Source of the DNA: UBA11872 sp965198285
GTDB lineage: Bacteria; Chloroflexota; UBA11872
Assembly (NCBI GenBank): GCA_965198285.1
Contig: OZ240251.1
Span: 1,984,001-2,048,000 of the forward strand
Direction: 5' to 3'
Length of the DNA stretch: 64,000 nt
Below the pieces are notes generated by a model. That model saw only the letters and a list, made by a program, of their open reading frames with translations, was not told the origin of the DNA and did not search any database. Made by a program: the position numbers and the translations under genes. This document shows, piece by piece, positions 49,749 to 59,408 of the stretch; positions within the stretch are counted from its first letter, which is position 1, and every line of letters starts with the position of its first letter.

Positions 49749-50093
49749 ATGCCGGCTAGCGCTGATGCCGTCGAGCAATTGACCAAGGCGTTGGAAGCGG
49801 TTCCGCGACTGAAGGAGTTGGCGCGACGGTCGCCGGAGCGGGTGGTTGGTTCGCGAGAGTTTCAGCAGTGGCGAGAAGATGCCGTCGACTCGATTGCCGA
49901 CATATACGGCGAGGAATCGAGCCAGGCGAGGTCGCTTGCGAGTGTTCAGTATTCCCCGAGCAACTTCTATTTCGGCGCGTCCAATGCGACGTATCGCGAG
50001 TACTACTTTCGGGGTCTGGATTCGGCGGCTGCGATTCTGAGCTCAACCATTCGCGAGGCAAGTGCGCGCGGGGACGGAAGCGATCAGTCCTGA
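49749..50093 (+). CDS. Small protein of unknown function
   Basis: The 114-residue product (MPASADAVEQLTKALEAVPR) is rich in helix-forming and charged residues. It has a distinctive centre, RSLASVQYSPSNFYFGASNA, followed by TYREYYFRGLDSAAAILSST. It has no signal or membrane segment. The Y.....F.....Y..GL..A...L...I spacing recalls helical domains found next to TIR or nuclease domains in defence proteins, but I cannot name a family. It is just upstream of the deacetylase gene; an alternative start is GTG 49743. Confidence 0.5.
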   Translation: MPASADAVEQLTKALEAVPRLKELARRSPERVVGSREFQQWREDAVDSIADIYGEESSQARSLASVQYSPSNFYFGASNATYREYYFRGLDSAAAILSSTIREASARGDGSDQS

Positions 50094-50121
50094 CGTCGAT
50101 CCAGGTTTCGGACCGCGGGTG

Positions 50122-52749
50122 ATGGACATGCCGCGGCTGGCTCGGGCCTTGAGGCTGCTGTCGATAGCGGTGGCGATGTTGGGCGTTCTGACGGCTTGCG
50201 ATTTTCCGGCGTCGGACGGCGCGGATGCGGCGCCGGTTGCCACGGCTCAGCCAACGGTCGTGGCGACGGCAACACCCGAGCGGCCGGTGGCGCAGACCCT
50301 TCCGACGGCGACGCCTGTGGCGACAGTAGCGGCGGTCGAGACGCGCGCAGAGCGCCCTGGGTTGCGTACGCCCACTGCATCCAGGACGGCAGCAACGAGT
50401 TCGTCGCCTAAGCCGACACCGGCTGAGACGGCAACGCCAAGTCCCTCGCCGACGCCGACCCAGGCCGTTACGGCAGTGCCGAGTCCCTCACCGACACCCA
50501 CGGCTTCCGAGCAGCCGCCGCCGACGCTGGACGCGCTGGCCGACGAGTTGCGAGGAATCGTTCAGGAAGGCATCCGGCAGGAGTTTCCCGAGTTTCCTGG
50601 GGTTGAGACGCAGCCAGTGCACGTGATTCCGTTGGGATTGCCGGTCGTGACGGGGGTGTATTGGTGGGTGATCACGGACGGTCCGCAGCCGGCCAAGATC
50701 ACCTCGGGGGGCGAGGTGGACAACTTTTTCCACTTTGTGGCGGTCTTCATGCGAACCGCGGGCGGCGAATGGAGCGAAGTGGACCGGCTGGAGATCGAGA
50801 GCGCGCCGCAGCGAACGCATGTCGAGGTGTTGACCACGGGGTGGGAGGCGCCGGGCGGCGAGGCGTCGGTCTGGATTGGGGTGCGCGGCGGAACGGGAGC
50901 GCACGCGGGAACGCTGGATGTGATTGGGTTCGACGGTACGACACTCAGCACGGCGCTCTCGCGGATCACCCAGCGTCAGTACCTGAGCGAGTTCCTGGAC
51001 CTGGACGGCGACGGGCTGCTGGAGGTGGTGCTCAACGATTCGGACCCCTACATCTTCTGCTTTGCGTGCGCCACGGAGCTCCAGCGGGTGGCCCTGTACC
51101 GCTGGACCGGCGCGCTGCTCGAGCGTGTGGAACTGCGCGCGCCGCCGGATCAGGGCGACGAGCGGGTCGAGCGCGTGGTGGCGCTGGCGAAGGCGGATCT
51201 GTGGCGCGAAGCGGCGGCCGCGGCTGTCGAGGCGTCGCGGGCGTTTCCGGACAGCGCGGACGTTCGCTGGCTCTCGATTCTGGTCAATTGGACGGCAGTG
51301 GCGCGGCTTAACTATGGCGGGGCGTCGGGACAGCCTCTGCTGACGCTGGTATTCGCGGGCGAATATGCGGCGGCAGCCGATCTGATGCGGGCACTGGAGC
51401 CAGCCCAGGCGTTTGCGCTGGACGGTCCGCTGATCGCGGGCACGGCGGCGGAGCAGGACCTGTCGACGATGGCGGTGCAACTGCTCGACTACACGGAGCG
51501 GGCCCTGGCGGTGGCGCCGGAGCGCGCCGACATCCACGCGGTGCGGGTGCTGGGATTGGCGCTGGCGTCGCCGGACGACCTCGGCGCGGCGCGCTCAGCC
51601 CTGGCGGAGGCGGCGACGCTGGCGCCGGACGACTCGTTCTTGCAAGCCAGCCGCGACTTTCTGAGCAGCGTGGAGCGGGCACCGGGCGCGCCGATTGAGC
51701 CGCCAGATGAATTCCTGGCGCTGCTGGACGGACCGTCCGCCGCGTTCTTTGCCGAGGGCTACACGCTGGGGAGCGGCGACCGCGGGCGCAACGTCAAAGC
51801 CGTGCATCAGCGGTTGGCGCGAATCCCGGGGTTGGACTTCGTGGACCCGGGACGCTATTTCGACGTGTATCACGAACCGACGCGGAAGGCCGTGGTGGCG
51901 TTTCAGCTGGAGCAGGGGCTGGAGCCAAACGGCGTGGTGGATGCTGAGACTTGGGAAGCGCTGGAAGCGGCCTACCACGCTGAGCCTGAATCCAGCCAGG
52001 TGACGCCCGCGCCGAGGACCGCCGGGATCGAAGTTCCAGCGTCGGGCCATCGCGTCTTCTACAGCCTCGTTGCGCCCTCGTCGGCGGCCCCCGTCCGAGT
52101 CGAGTCTCAACCGCAGCCTGCCTCCGACGCTTCCGCGCAGCAGCCGGCGCATGCCGAGGCGGGGCAGTCGGTGGTCTACCTGACCTTTGACGACGGGCCG
52201 CATCCGAGTTTCACGACGCCGATCATGGAGATCCTGGCGGGTTACGGCGCGCCGGGCACGTTTTTTGCGCTGGGGGCGCAGATCACGCAGTACCCGGAGT
52301 TGACGGCGACGTTGGCAACCAATGGGCATTCGCTGCAGAACCACACCTACAGCCATCCGGCGCTCAATCGAATCAGCCGGGAGGCCTACGTGGACGAGGT
52401 GACCAGGGCCGACGCGGCGATCCAGGCGGCGGTCGGCGAGGCCGCGCTCCCGACCATCTGCCTACGGCCGCCGTACGGCGCCATCGACAGTGCCACGGCC
52501 TCGATCGCCGCCGAATTGGGGAAGTCGATCGTGATGTGGGACGTCGACCCGCAGGACTGGCGGCAGCCTGGCGCGGATCAGATCGCGCGGCACATCCTGT
52601 CGCACGCCTATCCGGGCGCGATCATCCTAATGCACGACGGCGGCGGCGGACGCAGCCAGACGGTGGCGGCGCTGCGGACGGTGCTGGCCGAACTTGCGGC
52701 GCGCAGCTTCACATTTCGAGTCGTTCCGGCGTGCGATCCCGCGGGATAG
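50122..52749 (+). CDS. NodB-type polysaccharide deacetylase lipoprotein with peptidoglycan-binding domain
   Basis: From ATG 50122 a signal (RALRLLSIAVAMLGVLTAC) ends in a lipobox. A Thr/Pro-rich stalk occupies about residues 30-135, then a beta-rich region of 150 residues and a helical repeat region (to about residue 530). A PG_binding_1-like domain follows (SGDRGRNVKAVHQRLARIPG, VVAFQLEQGLEPNGVVDAET). The C-terminal NodB domain has TFDDGP, HTYSH (metal His pair), RPPYG and DVDPQDW plus LMHDGG, so all five family motifs are present. It probably deacetylates peptidoglycan or a surface polysaccharide at the cell wall. Confidence 0.85.
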   Translation: MDMPRLARALRLLSIAVAMLGVLTACDFPASDGADAAPVATAQPTVVATATPERPVAQTLPTATPVATVAAVETRAERPGLRTPTASRTAATSSSPKPTPAETATPSPSPTPTQAVTAVPSPSPTPTASEQPPPTLDALADELRGIVQEGIRQEFPEFPGVETQPVHVIPLGLPVVTGVYWWVITDGPQPAKITSGGEVDNFFHFVAVFMRTAGGEWSEVDRLEIESAPQRTHVEVLTTGWEAPGGEASVWIGVRGGTGAHAGTLDVIGFDGTTLSTALSRITQRQYLSEFLDLDGDGLLEVVLNDSDPYIFCFACATELQRVALYRWTGALLERVELRAPPDQGDERVERVVALAKADLWREAAAAAVEASRAFPDSADVRWLSILVNWTAVARLNYGGASGQPLLTLVFAGEYAAAADLMRALEPAQAFALDGPLIAGTAAEQDLSTMAVQLLDYTERALAVAPERADIHAVRVLGLALASPDDLGAARSALAEAATLAPDDSFLQASRDFLSSVERAPGAPIEPPDEFLALLDGPSAAFFAEGYTLGSGDRGRNVKAVHQRLARIPGLDFVDPGRYFDVYHEPTRKAVVAFQLEQGLEPNGVVDAETWEALEAAYHAEPESSQVTPAPRTAGIEVPASGHRVFYSLVAPSSAAPVRVESQPQPASDASAQQPAHAEAGQSVVYLTFDDGPHPSFTTPIMEILAGYGAPGTFFALGAQITQYPELTATLATNGHSLQNHTYSHPALNRISREAYVDEVTRADAAIQAAVGEAALPTICLRPPYGAIDSATASIAAELGKSIVMWDVDPQDWRQPGADQIARHILSHAYPGAIILMHDGGGGRSQTVAALRTVLAELAARSFTFRVVPACDPAG

Positions 52750-52886
52750 CGGCTCACGGTCGGGATCGCTGGCGATAGCGAGGCGGCCTGTCCCGGCGCG
52801 CGGGTCGCGTCCGCCGGAGTCGTTGTCGACGGAGCCTTAGACTGTCCGGCGTCTTTTTTGTCGGCGTCAAACGAGGATTGGGCCTG

Positions 52887-53423
52887 GTGGGCGAGAAGGT
52901 GTTCGGTCGAGTCACCCTGCATCCGGTGCTTGTGTCCGCGTTGCTGGCGGCGGTGGTGGGGGCGCTGGTGGGAGCGGTCGCGTCGGTGGCGCTGGGTGGC
53001 AGTGAGCCGGAGGGTGTGGCCGGGGCGGCGGAGCGGGCGTTGATCGAGCGCTTTTACGAGGAGTCGTGGAATAGCGGCGACATCAGCCTGATCGACGAGC
53101 TGTTCACAACCGACTACGTGCTGCACATGCAGGACGGGCGCACGATCGGTCGGGACGGGTTCAAGATCGAGATCCCGGAACTGCGCAGTTCGTTTCCCGA
53201 TCTGAGCATCACGGCGGACGAGTGGATCATGGCGCCGGGCAAGATCATTGCGCGCGTGACGTGGCGCGGCACGCATACGGGCCCGGGATTGGGGATCGAG
53301 CCGAGCGGGGCGAAGTTCGAGGCTTCGGCCATTTACATCTACCGGTTCGAGGGCGACCGGATCGCCGAGAGCTGGGCCATGTTCGACTCGCTGGGCTTCC
53401 GCCAACAGCTTGGGCTGCTGTAA
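52887..53423 (+). CDS. Membrane-anchored SnoaL/ester-cyclase-like protein
   Basis: One N-terminal hydrophobic segment (LVSALLAAVVGALVGAVASV) precedes a SnoaL-like fold: YEESWNSGDISLIDELFTTD, YVLHMQDGRTIGRDGFKIEI, ELRSSFPDLSITADEWIMAP and RIAESWAMFDSLGFRQQLG. SnoaL relatives are cyclases, isomerases or binding proteins, normally soluble. Membrane anchoring or export is unusual. The start is GTG 52887; TTG 52878 is also in frame. The 130 bases to the MmpL gene show nothing. Confidence 0.7.
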   Translation: MGEKVFGRVTLHPVLVSALLAAVVGALVGAVASVALGGSEPEGVAGAAERALIERFYEESWNSGDISLIDELFTTDYVLHMQDGRTIGRDGFKIEIPELRSSFPDLSITADEWIMAPGKIIARVTWRGTHTGPGLGIEPSGAKFEASAIYIYRFEGDRIAESWAMFDSLGFRQQLGLL

Positions 53424-53556
53424 GGCCCAGGCTGGCTTCTAGTTGCGGCGCTTCGAGGATTTCGCGGCGCGGCCGGACTTCGTGAACTTCCTCACAATCT
53501 GACGGCGAACCCTGCCGGACTCTGGGTTCAAAGGCTCGAAATGGGGTGCTTGGTAG

Positions 53557-55941
53557 ATGTTTGGACTGCTGGCCAGCTTCGCTGGGAGTTGGCGCCGGTC
53601 GGTGGGCGTCATTGCCGCTTGGGCCGTTGTCGGCGTGATCATCATTCTGACGGCGCCGCCGCTTTCCGAGGTGACGACTAACAACCAGGAGGACTTCCTG
53701 CCGGGGGACTCGGAGTCCCGGCGCGCCATGGAGCTTGTTAGTGAGAAGTACCCGCGCGGACAGGGTGTTCCGGCCATCGTCGTCTTCCACCGCCCCGAGG
53801 GGTTGTCGGACGCGGATCTAGCCGCTGTAGCCGAGGTTGACGCAGCGTTACAGGGGGATGGCGCGCCGGACGACATCGAGTCGGTGCTCTCGCTCAGCGG
53901 TTCTCCAGAAGCGGCCAGTGCGCTGCTGGCGCCCGACGGAACGACCGTCACCACGATCGTCACGATCACCGGCTCGCCGGGCGAAGAGCGGTTTGGTGAG
54001 GTGGTGCAGTGGATTCGCGAGCAGGCGCAAACCGGCGTCGAGGACGTCGGCCTGACCGTGGCGCTGACGGGGCCGGCGGGAATCGTTTCCGACGCCGTGA
54101 AGGTGTTTGGGACCTTCGACTTCCGGGTCACTCTGTTCACCGTGTTGCTGGTGCTCGTTCTGTTGCTGCTGATTTACCGCTCGCCGGCGCTGGCCTTGTT
54201 GCCCCTGGTGGGGGTGGGCTGGACGCTGCTGGTGGCGCAGTCGCTGGCCGCTATCCTGGCCGACAGCTTTGGGTTGTCGCTCAACGGCCAGGTCACCGCG
54301 CTGATGTCGGTGTTGATGTTCGGCGCCGGTACCGACTTCACCCTCTTTGTGGTCGCGCGCTACCGGGAGGAGCTGCGGCGGCAGCCGGATCGCTGGCACG
54401 CCATGCAGGTGTCGCTGCGGCGAATCGGTCCGGCCATCGCCTCCAGCGGGGGTACGACCATCGCGGCCATGCTGGCGCTGCTGCTGGCCACGTTCGGTTC
54501 GTTCCAGGCCATGGGTCCCGTGCTGGCCATGGCGATATTCCTGATGTTGATCGCTGGACTGACGCTGATCCCGGCGCTGACGGTGTTGCTGGGCCGCGCG
54601 GCGTTCTGGCCGGGCCGGATGCACGTGACGGGAACCGAGCGCTCGCGCATCTGGACGTGGGTGGCCAACACGGTGACCCGGTGGCCAGTGGTCACGTTCG
54701 CGGCCACGCTGGTGCTGCTGGTGGTCTTCGCGGCCGGCACGCCGAGCCTGAAGCCGAGTTTCAGCTTTATTGACGGATTCCCGGATGAAGCCGAGTCGAA
54801 GATCGGCGCGCAGATCCTGGACGACAGCTTTGGCGCCGGGGAGCTGGCGCCTACCAACATCTTGGTCAGCACGACAGACGTTGACGGAAGCCTGGTGGAC
54901 CTCGACCGCCTCACGCAGGCCGTGGCCGCGGTGCCTGGCGTCGTACGGGTGAGTGGCCCCACGCGACCTACAGGCGATGCGCCCGCGGTCGACGCGGCGG
55001 CGTTGCAGGCGGCGATTCCGCAGCTGCCGCCGGCGCTGCGCGAGGGGCCGCCGAGTGGGCCGCCGGGCGGGGCCCCCGCCATGGGTGCACCAGCAAACGT
55101 CGACCCGCAGATGCAGGCCGTGCTGGCTACATACTTCGCCGGCCGACGGTTCGTCTCGCCGGATGGCACCACGGCCCGGCTGGACGTGGTGATGGCCGAC
55201 CATCCGTACGAGGTGCCCGCGATCGACCGCATCATCGACATTCGTGCGGTGGCGCGGGCGGTCACGTTAGGTACGTCACTGGAAGGCGCCGAAATTGTGG
55301 TCGGCGGACCGACGGCGCTGCAGACCGACGCACGGGCTGCCGTGAACCGTGACATGGCGGTGGTCGGCCCGATTGTCATTGCGATGATCTGGCTCATCCT
55401 GCTGTTCCTGCTGCGGAGCGTGGTGGCGGCGAGCTATCTGCTGGGCAGTGTTGTGCTGAGCTTCCTTTCGGCGGTGGGGCTCTCAGTGGTGATCTTCCAG
55501 AACATCATGGGCCACCCAGGCGTCGGGTATCAGAACGGCGTGTGGATGTTCATATTCCTGGCCGCGCTGGGGGCGGACTACAACATCCTGATTATCTCGC
55601 GGGTACGCGAGGAGATTCGTGAACGTGGCCTGGTGGAAGGCGTTCGCGTCGCCGTGGCGCAGACCGGCGGCGTGATCACGTCGGCGGGGCTGATCCTGGC
55701 CGGTACGTTCTCGATTCTGACCACGTTTCCGCTGCGGGACATCTACCAGCTGGGGTTCGCGGTCGCGCTGGGCGTGCTGATGGACACGTTCATCGTGCGG
55801 GCGCTATTCGTGCCGAGCATCGTGCTGCTCCTGCGGCGCTGGAACTGGTGGCCCTCGCGAATCGGAACCGCGCCGGTACCGGTACCGGTACCGGTTCCAG
55901 TGCGGGTTGCCGAGTCAGAGCCGGAAACCAAGGTTCGCTAG
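53557..55941 (+). CDS. MMPL/RND family transporter
   Basis: The 794-residue protein has an N-terminal helix (GVIAAWAVVGVIIILTAPPL), an extracytoplasmic porter loop with NNQEDFLPGDSESRRAM, a five-helix bundle (FTVLLVLVLLLLIYRSPALA, LMSVLMFGAGTDFTLFVVAR), a second porter loop (about residues 390-590) and the second helix bundle (FIFLAALGADYNILIISRVR). The GTDF and GADYN motifs mark the proton-relay helices. It resembles MmpL-type lipid or drug exporters. The C-terminus ends in a short Pro-Val repeat (VPVPVPVPV) encoded by GGTACC hexamers. Confidence 0.9.
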   Translation: MFGLLASFAGSWRRSVGVIAAWAVVGVIIILTAPPLSEVTTNNQEDFLPGDSESRRAMELVSEKYPRGQGVPAIVVFHRPEGLSDADLAAVAEVDAALQGDGAPDDIESVLSLSGSPEAASALLAPDGTTVTTIVTITGSPGEERFGEVVQWIREQAQTGVEDVGLTVALTGPAGIVSDAVKVFGTFDFRVTLFTVLLVLVLLLLIYRSPALALLPLVGVGWTLLVAQSLAAILADSFGLSLNGQVTALMSVLMFGAGTDFTLFVVARYREELRRQPDRWHAMQVSLRRIGPAIASSGGTTIAAMLALLLATFGSFQAMGPVLAMAIFLMLIAGLTLIPALTVLLGRAAFWPGRMHVTGTERSRIWTWVANTVTRWPVVTFAATLVLLVVFAAGTPSLKPSFSFIDGFPDEAESKIGAQILDDSFGAGELAPTNILVSTTDVDGSLVDLDRLTQAVAAVPGVVRVSGPTRPTGDAPAVDAAALQAAIPQLPPALREGPPSGPPGGAPAMGAPANVDPQMQAVLATYFAGRRFVSPDGTTARLDVVMADHPYEVPAIDRIIDIRAVARAVTLGTSLEGAEIVVGGPTALQTDARAAVNRDMAVVGPIVIAMIWLILLFLLRSVVAASYLLGSVVLSFLSAVGLSVVIFQNIMGHPGVGYQNGVWMFIFLAALGADYNILIISRVREEIRERGLVEGVRVAVAQTGGVITSAGLILAGTFSILTTFPLRDIYQLGFAVALGVLMDTFIVRALFVPSIVLLLRRWNWWPSRIGTAPVPVPVPVPVRVAESEPETKVR
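55872..55897 (+). repeat. GGTACC hexamer repeats in the MMPL gene end
   Basis: About four tandem CCGGTA units encode the Val-Pro repeats at the C-terminus of the transporter. Such hexamers can vary by slippage without changing frame. Confidence 0.7.
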
Positions 55942-55999
55942 CGAGCGGCGTGAGGTCGGCGAATGCCCGCCGACCTCTCGCCGTTTTCGATCGCTTGTT

Positions 56000-57109
56000 C
56001 TATGCCGCCTCAGCCGGATGTGGAACCAGCGCGCTGCGGGTGACGCGGCCGGCGTCCTGCTGAACAAACGCGTCGTTGATGTCGGTCAGGTCGAAGCGGC
56101 TGGCCAGCATCTGATCCAAGGGCAGGCGCCCGGATTCGCGGGCGACGAAGGCCAACGCGCCGGCGAGATCGCGCGCCCGATAGTGAGCGACGCCAATCAG
56201 CGTGACGCTGCGCATCACGGCGGTGGACGGGTCAAATGCCCCGGCCCAGCCCACATTGATGTTGCCGATTTCGACGAAGCGACCGCCTGGGGCGGTCATT
56301 TCAACCCCTTCGGCAACGACCCCGGGGTGCCCCACAAGTTCCAGGGTTACGTCGGCGCCAAGGCCGCCGGTCAAGTCACGCACGGCCTGCACGCGGCTCT
56401 CGGGCGAGTCCGCCTGATTGAGATCGATGGTGGCGTCGGCGCCGAAGGCGCGAGCCAGTCGCAGGCGTTCGGGAATCCCGTCGATGGCGATCACCGGGCC
56501 GGCGCCGCGGGCCTTGGCCACGGCGGCGGCGTACAGCCCCAGGCCCCCGGCGCCCTGGATGGCCACGCTCTCGCCGGGGCGCACCTGGGCCCGGTCGAGG
56601 CCGGAAATCACCTGCGCCAGGGCGCAGTTCACGCTGGCCACGGACGCGTCGGAGAGCCCGTCAGGCACCCGGAACATGGTGTGTCCCGGATACAGGTAGT
56701 AGTACTGCGCGAAGGTGCCGCGGAAGTGCGGCCAGTGGCGAACGCCGCGCAGGCGCTGGCGCTGCCGGTAGGGGCAAGCGTAGGGGTGGTCGCCAAGACA
56801 GACGGCACAGCGGCCGCAGGGGTCAAAGTAGCGAAAGACCACGCGGTTGCCTTCGCGCACCGGCTGACCGGCGGAATCCGTGGTCACGCCCGTGCCCAAG
56901 CGGAAGATCTCACCGATGCCCTCGTGTCCGAGCGCGTAGGGCATTTCGAAACCGCGGCCGACCAGGTCGGCGTCGCCCCGCCAATAGTGGAGGTCCGACC
57001 CGCAGATGTTGGCGAGCCGCATCTTGAGGACGACGGCCCCGGCAACCGGGTCGGGAATCGGGTAGCTATGGAAGGTGAACGGCTCACGAATGCCGTGGAA
57101 AACGGCCAC
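56000..57109 (-). CDS. Zinc-dependent medium-chain alcohol dehydrogenase
   Basis: The 369-residue protein has the catalytic-zinc ligands in NICGSDLHYW (Cys) and ALGHEGIGEI (His, Glu), and the structural-zinc lobe CGRCAVCLGDHPYAC with four Cys. The Rossmann motif is GAGGLGLYAAAVAKA. It oxidises or reduces an alcohol or polyol with NAD(P). It starts 23 bases after the Rieske-helical protein and so is probably cotranscribed behind it on the minus strand. Confidence 0.9.
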   Translation of the reverse strand: MAVFHGIREPFTFHSYPIPDPVAGAVVLKMRLANICGSDLHYWRGDADLVGRGFEMPYALGHEGIGEIFRLGTGVTTDSAGQPVREGNRVVFRYFDPCGRCAVCLGDHPYACPYRQRQRLRGVRHWPHFRGTFAQYYYLYPGHTMFRVPDGLSDASVASVNCALAQVISGLDRAQVRPGESVAIQGAGGLGLYAAAVAKARGAGPVIAIDGIPERLRLARAFGADATIDLNQADSPESRVQAVRDLTGGLGADVTLELVGHPGVVAEGVEMTAPGGRFVEIGNINVGWAGAFDPSTAVMRSVTLIGVAHYRARDLAGALAFVARESGRLPLDQMLASRFDLTDINDAFVQQDAGRVTRSALVPHPAEAA

Positions 57110-57132
57110 GACGCCTTCAGGGTCAGGGGCGG

Positions 57133-58872
57133 TCAGGCAGACGCCTCCTCGAACAAGCGTTCGCCGCGTTGCAAGCGTTGGGCGATCTGAAACGTTTGAC
57201 CTTGGGAACGGACGGTGGGCGCGTGCGCCGCGAGATAGCGGGCGCCGGCCACGAGGGCCAGGGTGGCGTCCGCCGGCTCGTCGATCAATTCGGCGTGGTG
57301 GATGCTGGCTTCGACGGCCTGGATGGTGTGGAAGTTGCGGTCCTCGCGCAACAGGCCGCCGCCGACTGCTTCCAGCAGGTCCGCTACAGGGGCACCGCTC
57401 GCTCGGTAGTCCACGACAAGCTTGGCGGCTTCGTCGACCCGCTGTTGGCGGTCCAGGAGGTTCGGTAGCTGTTCCAACAGGTCGGGGCCCGGCGCCTGGC
57501 CGTTGGTCTTGGGCAGGCGGGCGGGTGGGACGTTGAGGAAGCGGTCCAGGTAGACGCTCATGGCCGCGTCGTACACGCCGCGGACGAGTTCGCGGGAACC
57601 TGATCGGGCAAGGCCGCCGCGCACGGCGTTGGCGAACGAGAGGGTGTGCAGGGCGCGGTCCCAGTCGCCGAACTCGTTGGTAACGTGGAAGCGAGCGACG
57701 CGGGTGATGGCGGCCTGGGTGACGGCGTCGGCGAGTTCAACGGGATCCACACCGAGGCGGAGCGCGGCCGTGAGCGAGTCGGCGATTGCCTGAGGATCCT
57801 CGCCCAACACGGTTTCAATGAGCGCCGCTCGGCCGTGCCACTCGATTGGCTCCGCCTGGGCCGCCAGAATGTCAGGCAGCTCGCGGAACGTCTCTTCCAG
57901 AATCTCTACCAAGTCGATTGGTCGGCGCCAGGCGTTGGATTCCTCCATGCGTCCGGCGTCGGCGTAGCCACGGGCCAGCGAGCCGATCACGGTCTCCGCC
58001 AGGTCCCAGCCGGCGATATCGAGGGCCTCCAGCGCCTTGTTGGTGAAGTCGAGCACATGGCCGGTGGACAAGTAGCGGTGGTCGGTGGCCGCCGCGAATA
58101 GCATGTCAGCAAGCGTGGCCTGATCCAGCCCGGCCCGTACGGCGGTCAGCAGGCAGCGTTCCGCGCCGGTGGCGTCGCGAACGTCTACGAACCGTCGGAA
58201 CCAGCGTTTGAGCGTGGCCGGGTCGCTGGGGGCGTCCGGCAGCGGCCCGACCTCAAACCGCGGGGCGGAGCCGGAGGAGTCACCGGCCACGTTGGCGAGC
58301 CCGTGAAAGAGCGCGCGGGCGTGTTGCTCGCGCGGCAGGTAGGGCAGCAGATTCATCATGCAGGTCAGGACGGTCAGGCCCTGTCCCCAGCCGTCCCGCT
58401 GGTAGCGGGTCCCGAACTCCAGCCCGATGCGGAACGGTTCGCGCGGGTCGGCGCCGCCCTCCAGCAGCGAGACGGCGGCCTTGGCGATCACCAGCGACAG
58501 GTTCTGTTCCAGCCCATCGCGCAGGCGGCGGCGGTGATGCGCCAGATCGTCGCGGCCGTTGCGCAGGTCAACCCAGACGTCGTCATCGATCACCTGGGTG
58601 GGGAACGCGGGCACGTCATCGGCCCACAGGTCGAAGGTGCCGCCGGTCGATAGGTCAAAGCGGGCGTGATGCCAATGGCAGGTCAGGATGCCGTCGTCCA
58701 CGCTGCCGCGATCCAGCGGGAATCCCATGTGGGGGCAGCGGTTGTCCAGGGCGTATACCGCGTCACCGTTCCGGATGAGCACCAGGGTGCGGTCGCCCGC
58801 GCGCACTCTGTGGCACGACCCGGAGGTGATGTCGCTCAAACGCCCGGCGTAGGTCAATCCATCAGTGGTCAT
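57133..58872 (-). CDS. Rieske domain fused to a large helical domain
   Basis: ATG 58872 follows GGAGATTCGACC. Residues 1-105 form a Rieske domain (VYALDNRCPHMGFPLDRGSV, GILTCHWHHARFDLSTGG) with both Cys-His pairs. Residues about 120-578 are mostly helical (LVIAKAAVSLLEGGADPREP, RALFHGLANVAGDSSGSAPR, LFAAATDHRYLSTGHVLDFT) and rich in His, and might contain a redox or catalytic site. I do not recognise this domain with confidence. The downstream dehydrogenase suggests an oxidoreductive pathway in which the Rieske part passes electrons. Confidence 0.7.
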   Translation of the reverse strand: MTTDGLTYAGRLSDITSGSCHRVRAGDRTLVLIRNGDAVYALDNRCPHMGFPLDRGSVDDGILTCHWHHARFDLSTGGTFDLWADDVPAFPTQVIDDDVWVDLRNGRDDLAHHRRRLRDGLEQNLSLVIAKAAVSLLEGGADPREPFRIGLEFGTRYQRDGWGQGLTVLTCMMNLLPYLPREQHARALFHGLANVAGDSSGSAPRFEVGPLPDAPSDPATLKRWFRRFVDVRDATGAERCLLTAVRAGLDQATLADMLFAAATDHRYLSTGHVLDFTNKALEALDIAGWDLAETVIGSLARGYADAGRMEESNAWRRPIDLVEILEETFRELPDILAAQAEPIEWHGRAALIETVLGEDPQAIADSLTAALRLGVDPVELADAVTQAAITRVARFHVTNEFGDWDRALHTLSFANAVRGGLARSGSRELVRGVYDAAMSVYLDRFLNVPPARLPKTNGQAPGPDLLEQLPNLLDRQQRVDEAAKLVVDYRASGAPVADLLEAVGGGLLREDRNFHTIQAVEASIHHAELIDEPADATLALVAGARYLAAHAPTVRSQGQTFQIAQRLQRGERLFEEASA

Positions 58873-59087
58873 GGTCGAATCTCCAGCCGTGCGGTCTCCA
58901 ATACTGCGGCGGATGGGCGCGGTTGCCAAAGGCGGCCTCGCGGGCGGGCGTGGATTGCCGGCCTGCATAGCGTGACGATGGCGCTCGCGTGCGAGGGAAC
59001 TGCCACGCGAGCCGGGAGGCCGGTACGCCGCTGGCCTAAACTGCGAGCAGGGCGGCAGGAGTCACACCACCCCAACGGAGGCAGACC

Positions 59088-59288
59088 GTGACCGCCATCT
59101 CGATGGACGACCGAGACCGGCTCAGCCGCTTGGAAGGCGGCTACGCCCACTTGGCGACCAAAGCGGACCTGTACAAGGCCATGGGCGATCTGGAGACGCG
59201 ACTCACGAAATGGATTGTCGGCTCGATGCTGGGATCCGTGAGCGCGGCTGTGGCTATCGCCGTGGCGGTGGACCGGCTGGCTGGATAG
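59088..59288 (+). CDS. Small coiled-coil membrane protein, copy 1
   Basis: GTG 59088 follows GGAGGCAGACC. The 66-residue protein has an N-terminal charged helix (SMDDRDRLSRLEGGYAHLAT), a KADLYKAMGDLETRLTKW segment and one C-terminal membrane helix (VGSMLGSVSAAVAIAVAV). It resembles DUF1640-like coiled-coil tail-anchored proteins, of unknown role. Confidence 0.65.
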   Translation: MTAISMDDRDRLSRLEGGYAHLATKADLYKAMGDLETRLTKWIVGSMLGSVSAAVAIAVAVDRLAG

Positions 59289-59408
59289 CGCGAAGTAAGG
59301 GTGGTTGCTTGATGGGTACTATTGAGCTTGCAGGATAGCCGCGACGCCTACGGCTGATACTGCGCGAAGGGCGGGAAGAGTCAGACCTATCCTTGGGGAG
59401 GGGAGACC

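Noticed and set aside
55907..57190. Plus-strand 427-codon frame
   Set aside because: It is antisense to a zinc alcohol dehydrogenase with all metal ligands in place.
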